From Fodinibius salsisoli (lineage in GTDB: Bacteria; Bacteroidota; Rhodothermia; Balneolales; Balneolaceae): 64,000 nt of DNA. The notes under the pieces were generated by a model. It was not told the origin of the DNA. It did not search any database and worked only from the letters and a program-made list of their open reading frames with translations. A program made the position numbers and the translations under genes. Each line of letters starts with the position of its first letter. Within the stretch, counting starts at the first letter, position 1. Shown one piece after another: positions 1-9,137 of this stretch. The stretch spans positions 62,001 through 126,000 of the forward strand of contig NZ_JAGGJA010000005.1 of the NCBI RefSeq assembly GCF_026229185.1, written 5' to 3'.

Positions 1-252
1 GCCGAAGCTGAATCGGATGAAGAGGAAGAAGTAGAAGCTTCTGAAGAAGATGCGGACGAAGAAGAGGAGTCTGATGAGGATGAATCCGAAGTCAAAGCAA
101 AAGTATCTACCGATATGTTAGCGAAAGAAGCAATAGAATATATCGAAAATACTCCGCTTGATGAGCTCGAAGGTTTTGTTACTGAAGACGAAGACCGGGT
201 GACGGTGCAACGCGCTTTAGAAGATAAGCAGGAGCAAGACGAAGAAGAATAA
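1..252 (+). CDS. rpsP: 30S ribosomal protein S16, C-terminal tail (5' truncated)
   Basis: An open frame enters from the window edge and ends at TAA 250-252, giving 83 residues. The first ~30 residues are almost all Glu/Asp with Ser and Ala. A short folded-looking segment follows (AKEAIEYIENTPLDELEGF) and the chain ends in another acidic run. No S16 core is visible because it lies upstream of the window. The call rests on position, directly before rimM-trmD-rplS, the classical order, and on the known habit of Bacteroidota-type S16 proteins to carry long C-terminal extensions. It could in principle be another acidic protein. The gap to rimM is 54 bases, so the genes are probably co-transcribed. 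Confidence 0.7.
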   Translation, partial: AEAESDEEEEVEASEEDADEEEESDEDESEVKAKVSTDMLAKEAIEYIENTPLDELEGFVTEDEDRVTVQRALEDKQEQDEEE

Positions 253-306
253 TTGTAAATATAGCTGTACCACTTTTTGAAAGTATAGGACAGCTGGATT
301 AAAAAC

Positions 307-846
307 ATGCTGGAATCAGTAGAAGACCAGTATATAAAGGTTGGGCAAATAGCCCGGTCTCATGGCGTACAGGGGGAAGTGTTAATTATTCCCGAACTGT
401 ATGCTCCAACACTTTTTGATGTTCTTGATCTGGTTCGTATTGAAGATGCCAGAGGGGATTTGCTCCCTGCTCGAATTGAGTCGGTTCGGGTGCAAGAAAA
501 AAACAATCGGCTTTCGTTCTTTGTAAAATTTGAGCACATAACTGATCGTACACAGGCAGATACACTCAAACAATTTGCTGTATTCGCTGAGCGCGAGACA
601 GTAAGTCAGTTTGTGGGTGAAGAGGATGATTCGGAAAGTCTGTTATCATACAGCGTTATAGTTGGTGATAATCAGATCGGTACAGTAGCGGGCATTATTG
701 ATAACCCCGCCCATCCTATTTTGGACGTTCGGACGACCGAGCAAGACCAACTGCTTATTCCTTGTGTTGAGGAATATATTGTGGATGTTGATGAAGATAA
801 ACAACAGATACAGTGCAAAAACCTGGATCAATTAACCAAGTTATAA
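307..846 (+). CDS. rimM: Ribosome maturation factor RimM
   Basis: The product is 179 residues, the normal RimM size. The N-terminal barrel opens with a typical signature (VGQIARSHGVQGEV, residues ~12-25), and the C-terminal PRC-barrel half includes NPAHPILDV and LIPCVEEYIVDVD. RimM binds S19 and helps the 30S head mature. The ATG is preceded by A-rich sequence without a Shine-Dalgarno motif, as for most genes here. The stop is only 3 bases before trmD, so the two are translationally close. The neighbourhood (rpsP, trmD, rplS) supports the call. Confidence 0.95.
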   Translation: MLESVEDQYIKVGQIARSHGVQGEVLIIPELYAPTLFDVLDLVRIEDARGDLLPARIESVRVQEKNNRLSFFVKFEHITDRTQADTLKQFAVFAERETVSQFVGEEDDSESLLSYSVIVGDNQIGTVAGIIDNPAHPILDVRTTEQDQLLIPCVEEYIVDVDEDKQQIQCKNLDQLTKL

Positions 847-849
847 CAT

Positions 850-1539
850 ATGCGCATTGATATCATATCAGCGGTACCACAAGTGTTGAAAAGCCCGTTA
901 AGCCACAGTATTGTGGGACGAGCGCGTGATAATGAGCTGGTAGAAATACACACGCATGATTTGCGTGGTTATTCGGAGGATAAGCATAATAAAGTGGATG
1001 ACTATCCTTATGGAGGAGGAGCAGGCATGGTATTGACACCACAGCCTATCTTTTCTTGCATTGAAGAATTGCAAAGCCAGCGTACGTACGATGAAATCAT
1101 TTTTACAGCACCTGATGGTGAGTCGTTTGAGCAGAAAGATGCAAACACACTTTCCGTTCAGAAAAACCTGATGTTTTTATGCGGCCATTACAAAGGAGTC
1201 GATCAGCGAGTGCGAGATACTTTGATCACCCAAACCTACAGCTTAGGTGATTTTGTGCTGTCAGGAGGTGAACTTCCCGCCATGGCAATGGTCGATTCTA
1301 TCGTCCGGTTGCTGCCGGGAGTGCTGGGTGATGCAGAAAGTGCACTAACCGATTCTTTCCAAAATGACCTTTTGGAAGGTCCGGTATATACCCGTCCTGC
1401 GGATTTTAGAGGGATGGAAGTGCCTGCTGTATTGCGATCTGGTGATCATCAAAAAGTGAAAGAATGGCGGCTTACAAAGTCGCTGGAGCGTACAAAGCAA
1501 GTACGTCCTGATATGTACGAGAAATTTCGAAATGAATAG
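850..1539 (+). CDS. trmD: tRNA (guanine-N1-)-methyltransferase TrmD
   Basis: The product is 229 residues and methylates G37 in tRNAs, using S-adenosylmethionine bound in a trefoil-knot (SPOUT) fold. Hallmarks are DDYPYGGGAGM (~residues 50-60), LCGHYKGVDQRV (~115-126), and YSLGDFVLSGGELPAM (~137-152), the knot/SAM region. The C-terminal helix domain has the usual GDHQKVKEWR. The gene sits 3 bases after rimM and 15 bases before rplS in the standard operon. Nothing is unusual. Confidence 0.96.
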   Translation: MRIDIISAVPQVLKSPLSHSIVGRARDNELVEIHTHDLRGYSEDKHNKVDDYPYGGGAGMVLTPQPIFSCIEELQSQRTYDEIIFTAPDGESFEQKDANTLSVQKNLMFLCGHYKGVDQRVRDTLITQTYSLGDFVLSGGELPAMAMVDSIVRLLPGVLGDAESALTDSFQNDLLEGPVYTRPADFRGMEVPAVLRSGDHQKVKEWRLTKSLERTKQVRPDMYEKFRNE

Positions 1540-1554
1540 TAGCAACAATTAATT

Positions 1555-1971
1555 ATGGATAAGTTAAAATTAGCAGAACAAACGATTATAACCGACGAGT
1601 ATCCCGAGTTTAAAACCGGTGATACGGTAAACGTGCACTATAAAGTGCGTGAAGGAGATAAAGAGCGTATTCAGAAATTTGAAGGGCTCGTAATCTCTCG
1701 TCGTGGATCAGGGGCCAACCAGACGTTTATGGTTCGGAAAGTATCAGCCGGAAATATCGGTGTGGAACGTATTTTTCCACTCTTTTCACCATTTATTGCC
1801 AAAATTGAGCTCAAAAAGCAGGGCGATATTAAGCGCTCTAAGCTCTATTACCTCCGTGAACGACAAGGTAAGTCCGCTCGTATCAAGGAGAAGGATCAGA
1901 ATCAGAGCAGGGTTAGAGAGTTAAACCGCGAGGCTGAAGAACGAGCTAAAGCCGCTGATGAAGACGAGTAA
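1555..1971 (+). CDS. rplS: 50S ribosomal protein L19
   Basis: The product is 138 residues. The conserved L19 core covers residues ~10-115 ([57 protein letters not shown]). L19 lies at the 30S-50S interface. A charged tail of ~20 residues ([13 protein letters not shown]) extends past the usual ~115-residue core, matching the acidic tail on S16. This is the last gene of the operon, with a hairpin terminator 30 bases downstream. Confidence 0.96.
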   Translation: MDKLKLAEQTIITDEYPEFKTGDTVNVHYKVREGDKERIQKFEGLVISRRGSGANQTFMVRKVSAGNIGVERIFPLFSPFIAKIELKKQGDIKRSKLYYLRERQGKSARIKEKDQNQSRVRELNREAEERAKAADEDE

Positions 1972-2001
1972 ATACTATTTACTCTTTTAAGGTTTTAAAA
2001 G

Positions 2002-2036
2002 TGGAGGCTACTTTAAAAGGTAGGCTCCATTTTTTA
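2002..2036 (+). terminator. Rho-independent terminator of the rpsP-rplS operon
   Basis: Arms TGGAGGCTAC (2002-2011) and GTAGGCTCCA (2020-2029) pair over 10 positions with one G-G mismatch. They enclose an 8-base loop and are followed directly by six T residues. It is placed correctly after rplS. Confidence 0.85.
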
Positions 2037-2152
2037 TAGGTAGGAAGTTTGCCAACTTGTTCAGTAAAAGTTGCTTCTTAGCTGTTTTTGGGCTAATTAA
2101 TCTGTTGATTAGTCATGTAAAAAACTCTGAAATGTGTCTGCCAGCGGACTTT

Positions 2153-3643
2153 ATGAAGGAAAAGGTGTTAAGGATATTCTTTTTTCTTACCGTATTAGCT
2201 GTCATTGGGATAGGTCAGGAAGCTGACGCCCAGATTCAAATACAAGAAGTATGGACCTCGCAGTATCAAAATCTCGGAGTCTACTCATCTCCACGTGTTG
2301 CTGACCTCAACCAGGACGGTACAAAAGATATAATACTTGGTGCAGGTCGGCAGGAGTTTGAAGCTACTGACAGTGCAGTAGTAGCGATAAATGGCATGGA
2401 CGGAAGCATGCTGTGGAATGTAGGGGCCAGAGATCAGATGTTTGGTTCTGCCACTCTATTGGATGTTAGCCAAGACAGTGTCCCGGATATATTCATCAGT
2501 GGACGTTCGGCAGAGCTTAAGGGCATTAATGGGGAGACAGGCAAAGTAATGTGGGAATTTTATGAAGAAAATGATCCCATTCCCAGTGCTAAGGGGTATT
2601 ACAATTTTTACAATCCCCAAGCCATTCCAGATCAAAATGGGGATGGAGTTTCGGACCTCTTAGTATCTAATGGCGGCGATGTAAATGCAGCACCAGATGA
2701 TTCCAACCGTCCACCGGGCTACCTGATGATTATTGATGCCCAAAACGGAACTCTGCTTGCAAAGGCCCCTATGCCGGATGGCAGGGAAACCTATATGTCA
2801 CCAGTCGTAGCACAAATACATCCCGCTGACCAAGAATATACTGTAATTTTTGGAACGGGAGGAGAAACAATCGGAGGGCGCCTTTACCGAACGACAATTG
2901 AAGATGTGATGAGGCAGGATCTTTCAGACGCTATTGTCCTGGATAGCAGCCAAAATAAGGGATACATTGCCCCTCCCGTTTTGGCCGATATTACTGAAGA
3001 TGACTATCTTGATATTATTGCCAATGCCGTTGAAGGCAAAATAATAGCGGTTAATGGCCAAAATAACAGGTCATTATGGTCACAAAAAATACCTGGGGCT
3101 GAGGCCTATAACTCAATCGCCGTGGGCTATTTCAATAAGGACTCTATTCCGGATTTTTTCACCGGATTTTCTAAAGGGGTATGGCCGGATCTTCCGGAAT
3201 CCGACCAATTGATGATTGATGGAAAAACCGGTGATATCGTATTCCAGGATTCGTTGGGTATGCATCAAACCAGCAGTGCGGTGGTCGCTGATTTTAATAG
3301 CGACGGATTTGATGATGGACTGATGAGTATCAACATTGCAATTATTAAAAAGCAAATATTAAAGTTCTACCACAATTTGCTGGTTGTCTTCGACTTTAAA
3401 AGTGGCAAGACCTATCAGCTAACGGATTATGCTCCGGGAGTTAACTTGGCTTCAACGCCCTGGGTGGGTGACCTGGACGATGATGGGAAACTTGATATCA
3501 TTTACTGTAGTCTCACTGAAGACAGGAATATCTTTGCAATGGATGGCTTTAAGGTCTCACGGATCAGTACGAATATTAAGCTCAAGCATGCTGTGCGTTG
3601 GGGAGCCTATATGGGCAGTGGATATAACGGGATATTTAAATAA
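2153..3643 (+). CDS. Secreted FG-GAP/VCBS repeat protein
   Basis: This is a predicted exported beta-propeller protein of 496 residues. Starting at 2153 gives an ordinary signal peptide (MKEKVLRIFFFLTVLAV... ending near ADAQ). The frame stays open upstream to 2057, but a start there would put 32 residues ahead of the signal peptide. The mature part carries repeated calcium-site-like Asp-rich loops, such as DLNQDGTKD, DQNGDGVSD, DFNSDGFDD and DLDDDGKLD, each followed by a hydrophobic strand. This is the integrin-alpha-like FG-GAP pattern. Such proteins are usually surface or periplasmic binding proteins, and the ligand is unknown. It stands alone and converges with the metalloprotease gene 15 bases downstream. 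Confidence 0.75.
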   Translation: MKEKVLRIFFFLTVLAVIGIGQEADAQIQIQEVWTSQYQNLGVYSSPRVADLNQDGTKDIILGAGRQEFEATDSAVVAINGMDGSMLWNVGARDQMFGSATLLDVSQDSVPDIFISGRSAELKGINGETGKVMWEFYEENDPIPSAKGYYNFYNPQAIPDQNGDGVSDLLVSNGGDVNAAPDDSNRPPGYLMIIDAQNGTLLAKAPMPDGRETYMSPVVAQIHPADQEYTVIFGTGGETIGGRLYRTTIEDVMRQDLSDAIVLDSSQNKGYIAPPVLADITEDDYLDIIANAVEGKIIAVNGQNNRSLWSQKIPGAEAYNSIAVGYFNKDSIPDFFTGFSKGVWPDLPESDQLMIDGKTGDIVFQDSLGMHQTSSAVVADFNSDGFDDGLMSINIAIIKKQILKFYHNLLVVFDFKSGKTYQLTDYAPGVNLASTPWVGDLDDDGKLDIIYCSLTEDRNIFAMDGFKVSRISTNIKLKHAVRWGAYMGSGYNGIFK

Positions 3644-3658
3644 TAGCTTTCTTTACCC

Positions 3659-6244
3659 TTATTCATCTTCTAATGCCTTGTTCACCTTAAGCAGCATATA
3701 CTTATAGGAGATTTTGTGATCCCCTTGTTGCGTATCCACTATCTTTTCCAGAATTTCTTTTGTTTTTAGCAACCATTGATAGTAAAGGTGACTCATATCA
3801 GAATTGTTGAAAGACATCCTGGGAAAGAACCCAAAGCCACTGACATCCCCACCTTCTAAAGTATTCGTTCCACTTCTATAAATAAGTGGTATAAAACAGC
3901 TATTAGAAGAATAGAAAGTCGGATCTTTTCCAGTACTCATTGAAGTTGACCTCACCGAAAAGGGGTTCGTATTCGGTACGTTCTCTACCTTGGAGTATGA
4001 GATCAAGAGATCGGTCAGCGTTGACTGCATAGATCGCTTCCCTTCTGATGAAGTTTGCCCCTCCAGCGTCGAGCCCCATACAAAATTGAAAATATCTTTG
4101 ATGAATTCTTTGCGGGTATAGGAATCTGCTGTAGCTTTACTGGCACTGAGGGCAAGTCGGCCGGGGCGCTGTAAAATCAAACTCTGTAAGAAGAATCGCC
4201 GGATATATTCGGCCGGCTGATCATTGATATTATTACTGTTTTTGTCGAGGCTAATCTCATTGAACCACTCCAGGTTTTCGACTGTTTGTAAGATAAAGAG
4301 AGTGGATTCTCGTTGTTTCTGCTCAGGAACAACTTTGTAAGCCGGTAACGGGTCATCAGCATACGTTTCGTACTGATAAATGCCACCAATATTGCGCATT
4401 ACGTGGATAAGCGGCCACACAAAATAGATATTCATAATCCAGTAATGCTGCTGGGTTCTGAAAGATAAATCCTGATCTTCCTGCTTTACCCAGTCGTTAA
4501 CATTATCCAGGATATATTTAAAATTGCTGATAGCATATTGGGCTGTTTTAATAAGATCAGCTCCCAAATCCTCGGCCTGGGCACTCGGATCAATAATCTG
4601 GAGTTGTTGTTTACCGTAACGGTAGCGAGGATCGTCAATTTTGTTGGAAATCCAGCGATCCAGTACCGGAATTTCTTCCTCAGGAGTAGTGGCCTTAAAA
4701 ATAGGAGTGTATAACCATTTGATGGCATACTCATCATAAACACCGAGCTTAGGTGGCATGAGCTTAACCCCACGTTCATGATCTCCGGGTTGGGCCACAA
4801 TGTTAAAACGGGCATAGTCCATAATGGAGGGAGTGGTACCATATCGTTGGGTAAAGGTGGGCGATCGAAGAGAGTCGGTGGGAAAAGCGGAAGAAGCACC
4901 CATGTTATGCATCAGGCCAAGTGTATGCCCCACCTCATGGGCCACGACGTAGCGTAAACCCTTCCCAATTAACTCATCCGGAACCCGGGTGGTGCGCACA
5001 CGCTTATCGGTTGCGGCCGTATATCGAAACATCCAGTTATTGAGCAGGTCGGTTATTCCATGATAGATGTACACGGTGGCACTCAGGATTTCTCCGGACC
5101 GGGGATCGACCCAGGATGGACCCATGGCGTTTTGTTTAGGGGTAGCCGAATACTTGATGCAGCTGTATTTGAGGTTATCCGGATCAAAATTAGGATCGTC
5201 TTTGGGATACATTCGGGTAACGATCGCATTTTTATATCCTATTTTTTCAAACGCCTTATTCCAGTCGTGCACTCCTTTCTTGATGTAGTCAATCCACCGG
5301 TCGGGAAATTGGTTGTCAATATAAAAAGTGATGGGATCGACGGGTTCAACTAATTTACCCCTTTTGAAGGCTTCAATATCTTTGGGTTGTAAATCCCACC
5401 GGTTGGCATAATAGACGTTTTCTGTTCCATTACCCTGAGTTGAATATTGGTTTTGGCGGGTATAAAAAATACCGATACGGGGATCGTTAATACGGGGACG
5501 GGCCGGCTCGTCGGGGAGCAAAATTAATGATCGCTTCATGAGAAAAGTAGCCGGCCGATCATTTTCTATTGAAATTGTACCTGCAAATTTTCGGCTAACA
5601 TCAAAAGACAAATAACTGGACACCGTAATATTATCCTCGTATGCCGTAACATCCGACAACAACGAACGGCTGTTCTTGTAGGTTGAGCTTGTAGATTCAA
5701 ACATCCCATCATTACCGCCATATGGCCCAAAAGGATCAATCGCTTTATTACCGTTCACAAAAAACTTGGTGGCATTGAAAACAAGAGCTGAGCTATCCGG
5801 ACTTTCTGCTTTTATATCAAAAGAAGCTATAATAGGCCCGATATTGCTTTTATCGAGGGCGTTATGGATAGAAGTTGCCGGGGGTGAGGCTTTAGCGGTA
5901 AACCGGGCCTCACGCATGTGGATGGTAGAATCACTCATACTAAAATAGATAGGCAAAGGCTTATTCGGTTGTTCACCGGCCGCCGCATCATTGGGGTTAC
6001 TGGTGGATTCAACAATGGAGCCTACCAGCATTTTTTGCCCAAAGAGTGTCTTCGGAAATTCAAAATAGACGTCTCCATCCATTTTGTGGAGCGTAATCAT
6101 TCCTTCAGTAGTTTCAACCTTTTTATCTTCAAACAGTTTTTCGTAATCGGTCTTTGTCTCCGTTTTATCCTGAGCAAGCAGATCGGGAAGACCACTGAGG
6201 AAAAAAGCACCTATAAGAATTAATATGACTGCAAACCGTTTCAT
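3659..6244 (-). CDS. Exported metzincin-type zinc metalloprotease (DUF5117/DUF4953 family)
   Basis: The product is 861 residues with a cleavable signal peptide (hydrophobic residues ~5-24, cleavage near LLAQ). The catalytic zinc site HEVGHTLGLMH lies at residues 436-446 (ligands H436, H440, H446; general base E437). The Met-turn SIMDY follows with M475. The layout matches the large Bacteroidota zinc-dependent proteases with an N-terminal DUF5118/DUF5117 region and a central DUF4953 catalytic domain. It should act in the periplasm or outside the cell; the substrate is unknown. A diverged, zinc-less paralogue lies 24 bases upstream in the same direction (6269-8971), so the two are probably one transcript. 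Confidence 0.88.
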   Translation of the reverse strand: MKRFAVILILIGAFFLSGLPDLLAQDKTETKTDYEKLFEDKKVETTEGMITLHKMDGDVYFEFPKTLFGQKMLVGSIVESTSNPNDAAAGEQPNKPLPIYFSMSDSTIHMREARFTAKASPPATSIHNALDKSNIGPIIASFDIKAESPDSSALVFNATKFFVNGNKAIDPFGPYGGNDGMFESTSSTYKNSRSLLSDVTAYEDNITVSSYLSFDVSRKFAGTISIENDRPATFLMKRSLILLPDEPARPRINDPRIGIFYTRQNQYSTQGNGTENVYYANRWDLQPKDIEAFKRGKLVEPVDPITFYIDNQFPDRWIDYIKKGVHDWNKAFEKIGYKNAIVTRMYPKDDPNFDPDNLKYSCIKYSATPKQNAMGPSWVDPRSGEILSATVYIYHGITDLLNNWMFRYTAATDKRVRTTRVPDELIGKGLRYVVAHEVGHTLGLMHNMGASSAFPTDSLRSPTFTQRYGTTPSIMDYARFNIVAQPGDHERGVKLMPPKLGVYDEYAIKWLYTPIFKATTPEEEIPVLDRWISNKIDDPRYRYGKQQLQIIDPSAQAEDLGADLIKTAQYAISNFKYILDNVNDWVKQEDQDLSFRTQQHYWIMNIYFVWPLIHVMRNIGGIYQYETYADDPLPAYKVVPEQKQRESTLFILQTVENLEWFNEISLDKNSNNINDQPAEYIRRFFLQSLILQRPGRLALSASKATADSYTRKEFIKDIFNFVWGSTLEGQTSSEGKRSMQSTLTDLLISYSKVENVPNTNPFSVRSTSMSTGKDPTFYSSNSCFIPLIYRSGTNTLEGGDVSGFGFFPRMSFNNSDMSHLYYQWLLKTKEILEKIVDTQQGDHKISYKYMLLKVNKALEDE

Positions 6245-6268
6245 AGTGAAAGCAATAAAATCAGTGCG

Positions 6269-8971
6269 TTAAAGTACTTTTTTAAGTTGATGTAGCAGTA
6301 ACTGGTAGTGAGCTTTGGTTTCTGCATCAGGCATCTGTTCTACTTTATTTTGAAGCAGCGTCTGTACCTTCAGAAGGTATTTATAGCTGATAAGATCTAT
6401 CGAAGGTCCAACAGGGAAATGGATCTGTCCGCCATTGTATGAGGCAGAAACCATACCACTACTTTCATTCTGCCGATATTCCAACGTGGTAGCAACGGAT
6501 GGTTTATTTTGTAGTAATTCAGCTAAAACTATCCGATCGTCTATCATATTTTTGCGCTGGCCTGTAAACGAACGACCTGAACTTAGATTGACGGTACTCG
6601 CTGCTTTCATATCTTCAACCGGGAGTTCACTGGTTTCGATGGTCGTACCCACAAAGGCTTTTTGAAGAGCTATATCCACATCACCAAGTGGCTGACTTTT
6701 CATTGTTTTGCTCCAAACGGATTCATACAGATCCTGCATGGCCAGCGCGGGCGTGTATGGATGAGGTTCTTCTGACAGCTCCGATGACATATAAACCATT
6801 AGTGGTCCCTTCATCAGGAGTTGCACCATTTTTTCACGCAACAAAGCGGATATATCTTCAGTAAGTTCAAAATTTTGAATAATATTATCATCCATCATCC
6901 AATCTAATTGTTGGATTTGATTTAGCAGGAACATATAAGCCTGCCGCTGCTTTTCGCTGGGTACGGACTGAAACCGTGGCCGAGGGTCGCCTTCATAAAT
7001 TGGATTGGAATAAATGCCGCCCACATATTGACCTGTGTTATTTAAATATTGCACATACTGTTGAATAATGGTTTTCCAAAGAGCTTGGCGATAAGAGAAA
7101 TCTTTATCCTCGGTGGAAATCCATTTATTCAGGTTCTGGAGAATATACTTCAAGTTTTTGAGACCGTATTTTGTTGCCTCAACAGCATTGTCTCCCAAAT
7201 CGTTACCTTGGATAGTGGGGTCCTTGATATTAAAGCCTGGCAGCGCATAGCGATATTTAATATCATCCGCCTTTTCGTCCACAAACTTGTTCAAAGTATC
7301 TCTTACCTCCATCTGGGAGTATTTGTCACTGGGAAAATACTGGTAGTTCCATTTGGTTACATAAAAATCGTAAGGACCAAATGGTTTGGAAGTAAGTTGC
7401 ACCCCACGTTTTTTATCACCCGGTTGTGCCACATAATTATACCGGGCATTATCCAGGGTGGAATAGGTGGTTCCAAATTTCTGAGTGAAGGTAGGTGAAC
7501 GCAGAGAGTCTACATCAATAGAAGCAGAGGCAGCTCCGTTTGGTTTAAAACCCAAGCGGAAACCTACCTGTCGGCGGACATGGTACCGGATGTCGTCTTG
7601 AATATATTCTTTTGGTATATGCCTGCTTCGAACTTCTGGATCCGTTGCCCCGGTTTGCACGAACCGCTGATGGGCAATTCGCTTGACCAAATCATGGTAA
7701 ATATATATTGATCCATTCAGGACTTCTCCACTTCGCGGGTCTATCCAGGAAGAGCCGGTAATCCGCTGGGCCGTATTGGGTACATAACGAACCACGCTGT
7801 ATTTAATATTATCCGGATCAAATTGAGGGTCGCTTTGGGGATACTCTTTGGCTTGAATAGCATTCTTAAAACCGATCTCTTCAAAGGTTTCATTCCAGTC
7901 TTCAATGCCTTGTTTGATCGCTTCTTTCCACTGCTCAGGGAAGTCTTTGTCGACATAAAATGTAATGGGGTCGGTTGCTTCTACCAACGTCCCTTGCTGA
8001 TACGCTTCAATATCTTTGGGTACCAGGCGAAACCGGCGGGCAAAATGTATGTTTTCTGCTTTGTTAAGGGGATTGTCATATTCATATTTCTGGATGGTAG
8101 CTATACCAATTCGTGAATCCCCAATACGTGGTTGCATGGGCTTTTCCGGTAATAGGAGAAATGTTCTTGTCATAAGGGCCGTAAAGGGCTGCTCTTCTCT
8201 TACGGTATTACCGCTGTTCGATTTTAGGTCATACTCATAAGACAAATGGCTTTTGATACTTATATTGTCTTCAAACGCTTTGAATTCCCCCAGAAAGGAT
8301 CGTCCACTTTTAAATCGGGTGGAATAATCAACCCCGGAAGGTAAGTTCATGCCATCCTTATTGAAGGGAGAAAGGTTTTTATTATCACGGCTAAAATAAT
8401 TCGAAACTTCGATGAGCGCGGAAGAATGGTCGTCATTATAGGCTTCGATGTCCCATTTTTTAATAATTGCCCCCATGCTGTTTTTGGCAAGTGCATTTTG
8501 CAAGCGCTCAAACTGTGGTTGTTCAGGTGTTATTGAGTTCCGTTCTATCTTCCGAAGAAGGATGGTTGAATCGACCCGACCGAACGTCAAATGCAGAGGA
8601 GGATGTGGTTGCGCTCCGAGAGCTCCAAAATCATTATCGCTGGTTTCTGATATAGTAGATCCCAACAGCATCTCACGTCCCAAAAGAGTAAAGGGAATTT
8701 CCAGATAGAGTTTCTTCTTCACCTTGTAGAGATTCATCAGGCCTTTTTCCGTTTGCTCGGCCTTGGAAACAATTTTTTCGTAGAGCGTCTTTTTATCCTC
8801 TTCTTTTTCGTTGGATTTCGCCGAAGTGCTATCGGCTGATGTAGTATCAGCTTCGATAGTCTTTTTAGGCTCTGCTTTTCTACTTGCAGGCTGTGTTGTT
8901 TGGCAAGCTGTGATTAGCATAAACAGCAATCCAAGTATTCCGGCAAGTATGGTAGGTATGGATTTTTTCAT
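6269..8971 (-). CDS. Lipoprotein paralogue of the metzincin protease with a destroyed zinc site (probable pseudoenzyme)
   Basis: The product is 900 residues with a lipoprotein signal (LITAC, lipidated Cys23) and a Ser/Thr/Lys/Glu-rich linker. It aligns with the 3659-6244 product along its length (shared blocks: DPITFYVD, SWIDPRSGEVL, DSLRSPTFTQ, YKYLLKVQ). The catalytic motif is RQVGFRLGFKP at residues 467-477. Every catalytic position has changed: H to R467, E to Q468, H to F471, H to P477. The Met-turn methionine is Leu506. The frame is intact, so this is not a decaying pseudogene. Inference: it is a non-catalytic partner, inhibitor or binding protein anchored to the outer membrane and made with the active protease. 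Confidence 0.8.
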   Translation of the reverse strand: MKKSIPTILAGILGLLFMLITACQTTQPASRKAEPKKTIEADTTSADSTSAKSNEKEEDKKTLYEKIVSKAEQTEKGLMNLYKVKKKLYLEIPFTLLGREMLLGSTISETSDNDFGALGAQPHPPLHLTFGRVDSTILLRKIERNSITPEQPQFERLQNALAKNSMGAIIKKWDIEAYNDDHSSALIEVSNYFSRDNKNLSPFNKDGMNLPSGVDYSTRFKSGRSFLGEFKAFEDNISIKSHLSYEYDLKSNSGNTVREEQPFTALMTRTFLLLPEKPMQPRIGDSRIGIATIQKYEYDNPLNKAENIHFARRFRLVPKDIEAYQQGTLVEATDPITFYVDKDFPEQWKEAIKQGIEDWNETFEEIGFKNAIQAKEYPQSDPQFDPDNIKYSVVRYVPNTAQRITGSSWIDPRSGEVLNGSIYIYHDLVKRIAHQRFVQTGATDPEVRSRHIPKEYIQDDIRYHVRRQVGFRLGFKPNGAASASIDVDSLRSPTFTQKFGTTYSTLDNARYNYVAQPGDKKRGVQLTSKPFGPYDFYVTKWNYQYFPSDKYSQMEVRDTLNKFVDEKADDIKYRYALPGFNIKDPTIQGNDLGDNAVEATKYGLKNLKYILQNLNKWISTEDKDFSYRQALWKTIIQQYVQYLNNTGQYVGGIYSNPIYEGDPRPRFQSVPSEKQRQAYMFLLNQIQQLDWMMDDNIIQNFELTEDISALLREKMVQLLMKGPLMVYMSSELSEEPHPYTPALAMQDLYESVWSKTMKSQPLGDVDIALQKAFVGTTIETSELPVEDMKAASTVNLSSGRSFTGQRKNMIDDRIVLAELLQNKPSVATTLEYRQNESSGMVSASYNGGQIHFPVGPSIDLISYKYLLKVQTLLQNKVEQMPDAETKAHYQLLLHQLKKVL

Positions 8972-9060
8972 AGATACGCATGAGATGAGTCAAAGGTATT
9001 TTTCCAGATAAGAATAAAAATCAGGTTAACAGCTAAGCCAATGGAATATTCTAAATTAGA

Positions 9061-9089
9061 TAGATAATGAAAAAGCCCAAAGCTGTCAA
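9061..9089 (-). promoter_or_regulatory. Putative promoter for the two metzincin-family genes
   Basis: On the minus strand a perfect TTGACA (9089-9084) is followed after 17 bases by TATCTA (9066-9061). Transcription would start near 9054, about 80 bases before the start codon at 8971. The -10 match is only partial, and the primary sigma factor preference of this organism is not known. Confidence 0.35.
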
Positions 9090-9137
9090 TATGATAAGCT
9101 AAACCTGGCGGTATGCAAGTCCTTCAACAAAAATGTG

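Noticed and set aside
7049-7498. 149-codon open frame opposite the zinc-less metzincin gene
   Set aside because: It is antisense to a well-supported gene and has no recognisable domain.
6269-8971. Second metzincin-family gene as a pseudogene
   Set aside because: The 900-codon frame is uninterrupted and has a working lipoprotein signal; only the zinc ligands are changed, so it is kept as a coding gene for a pseudoenzyme.
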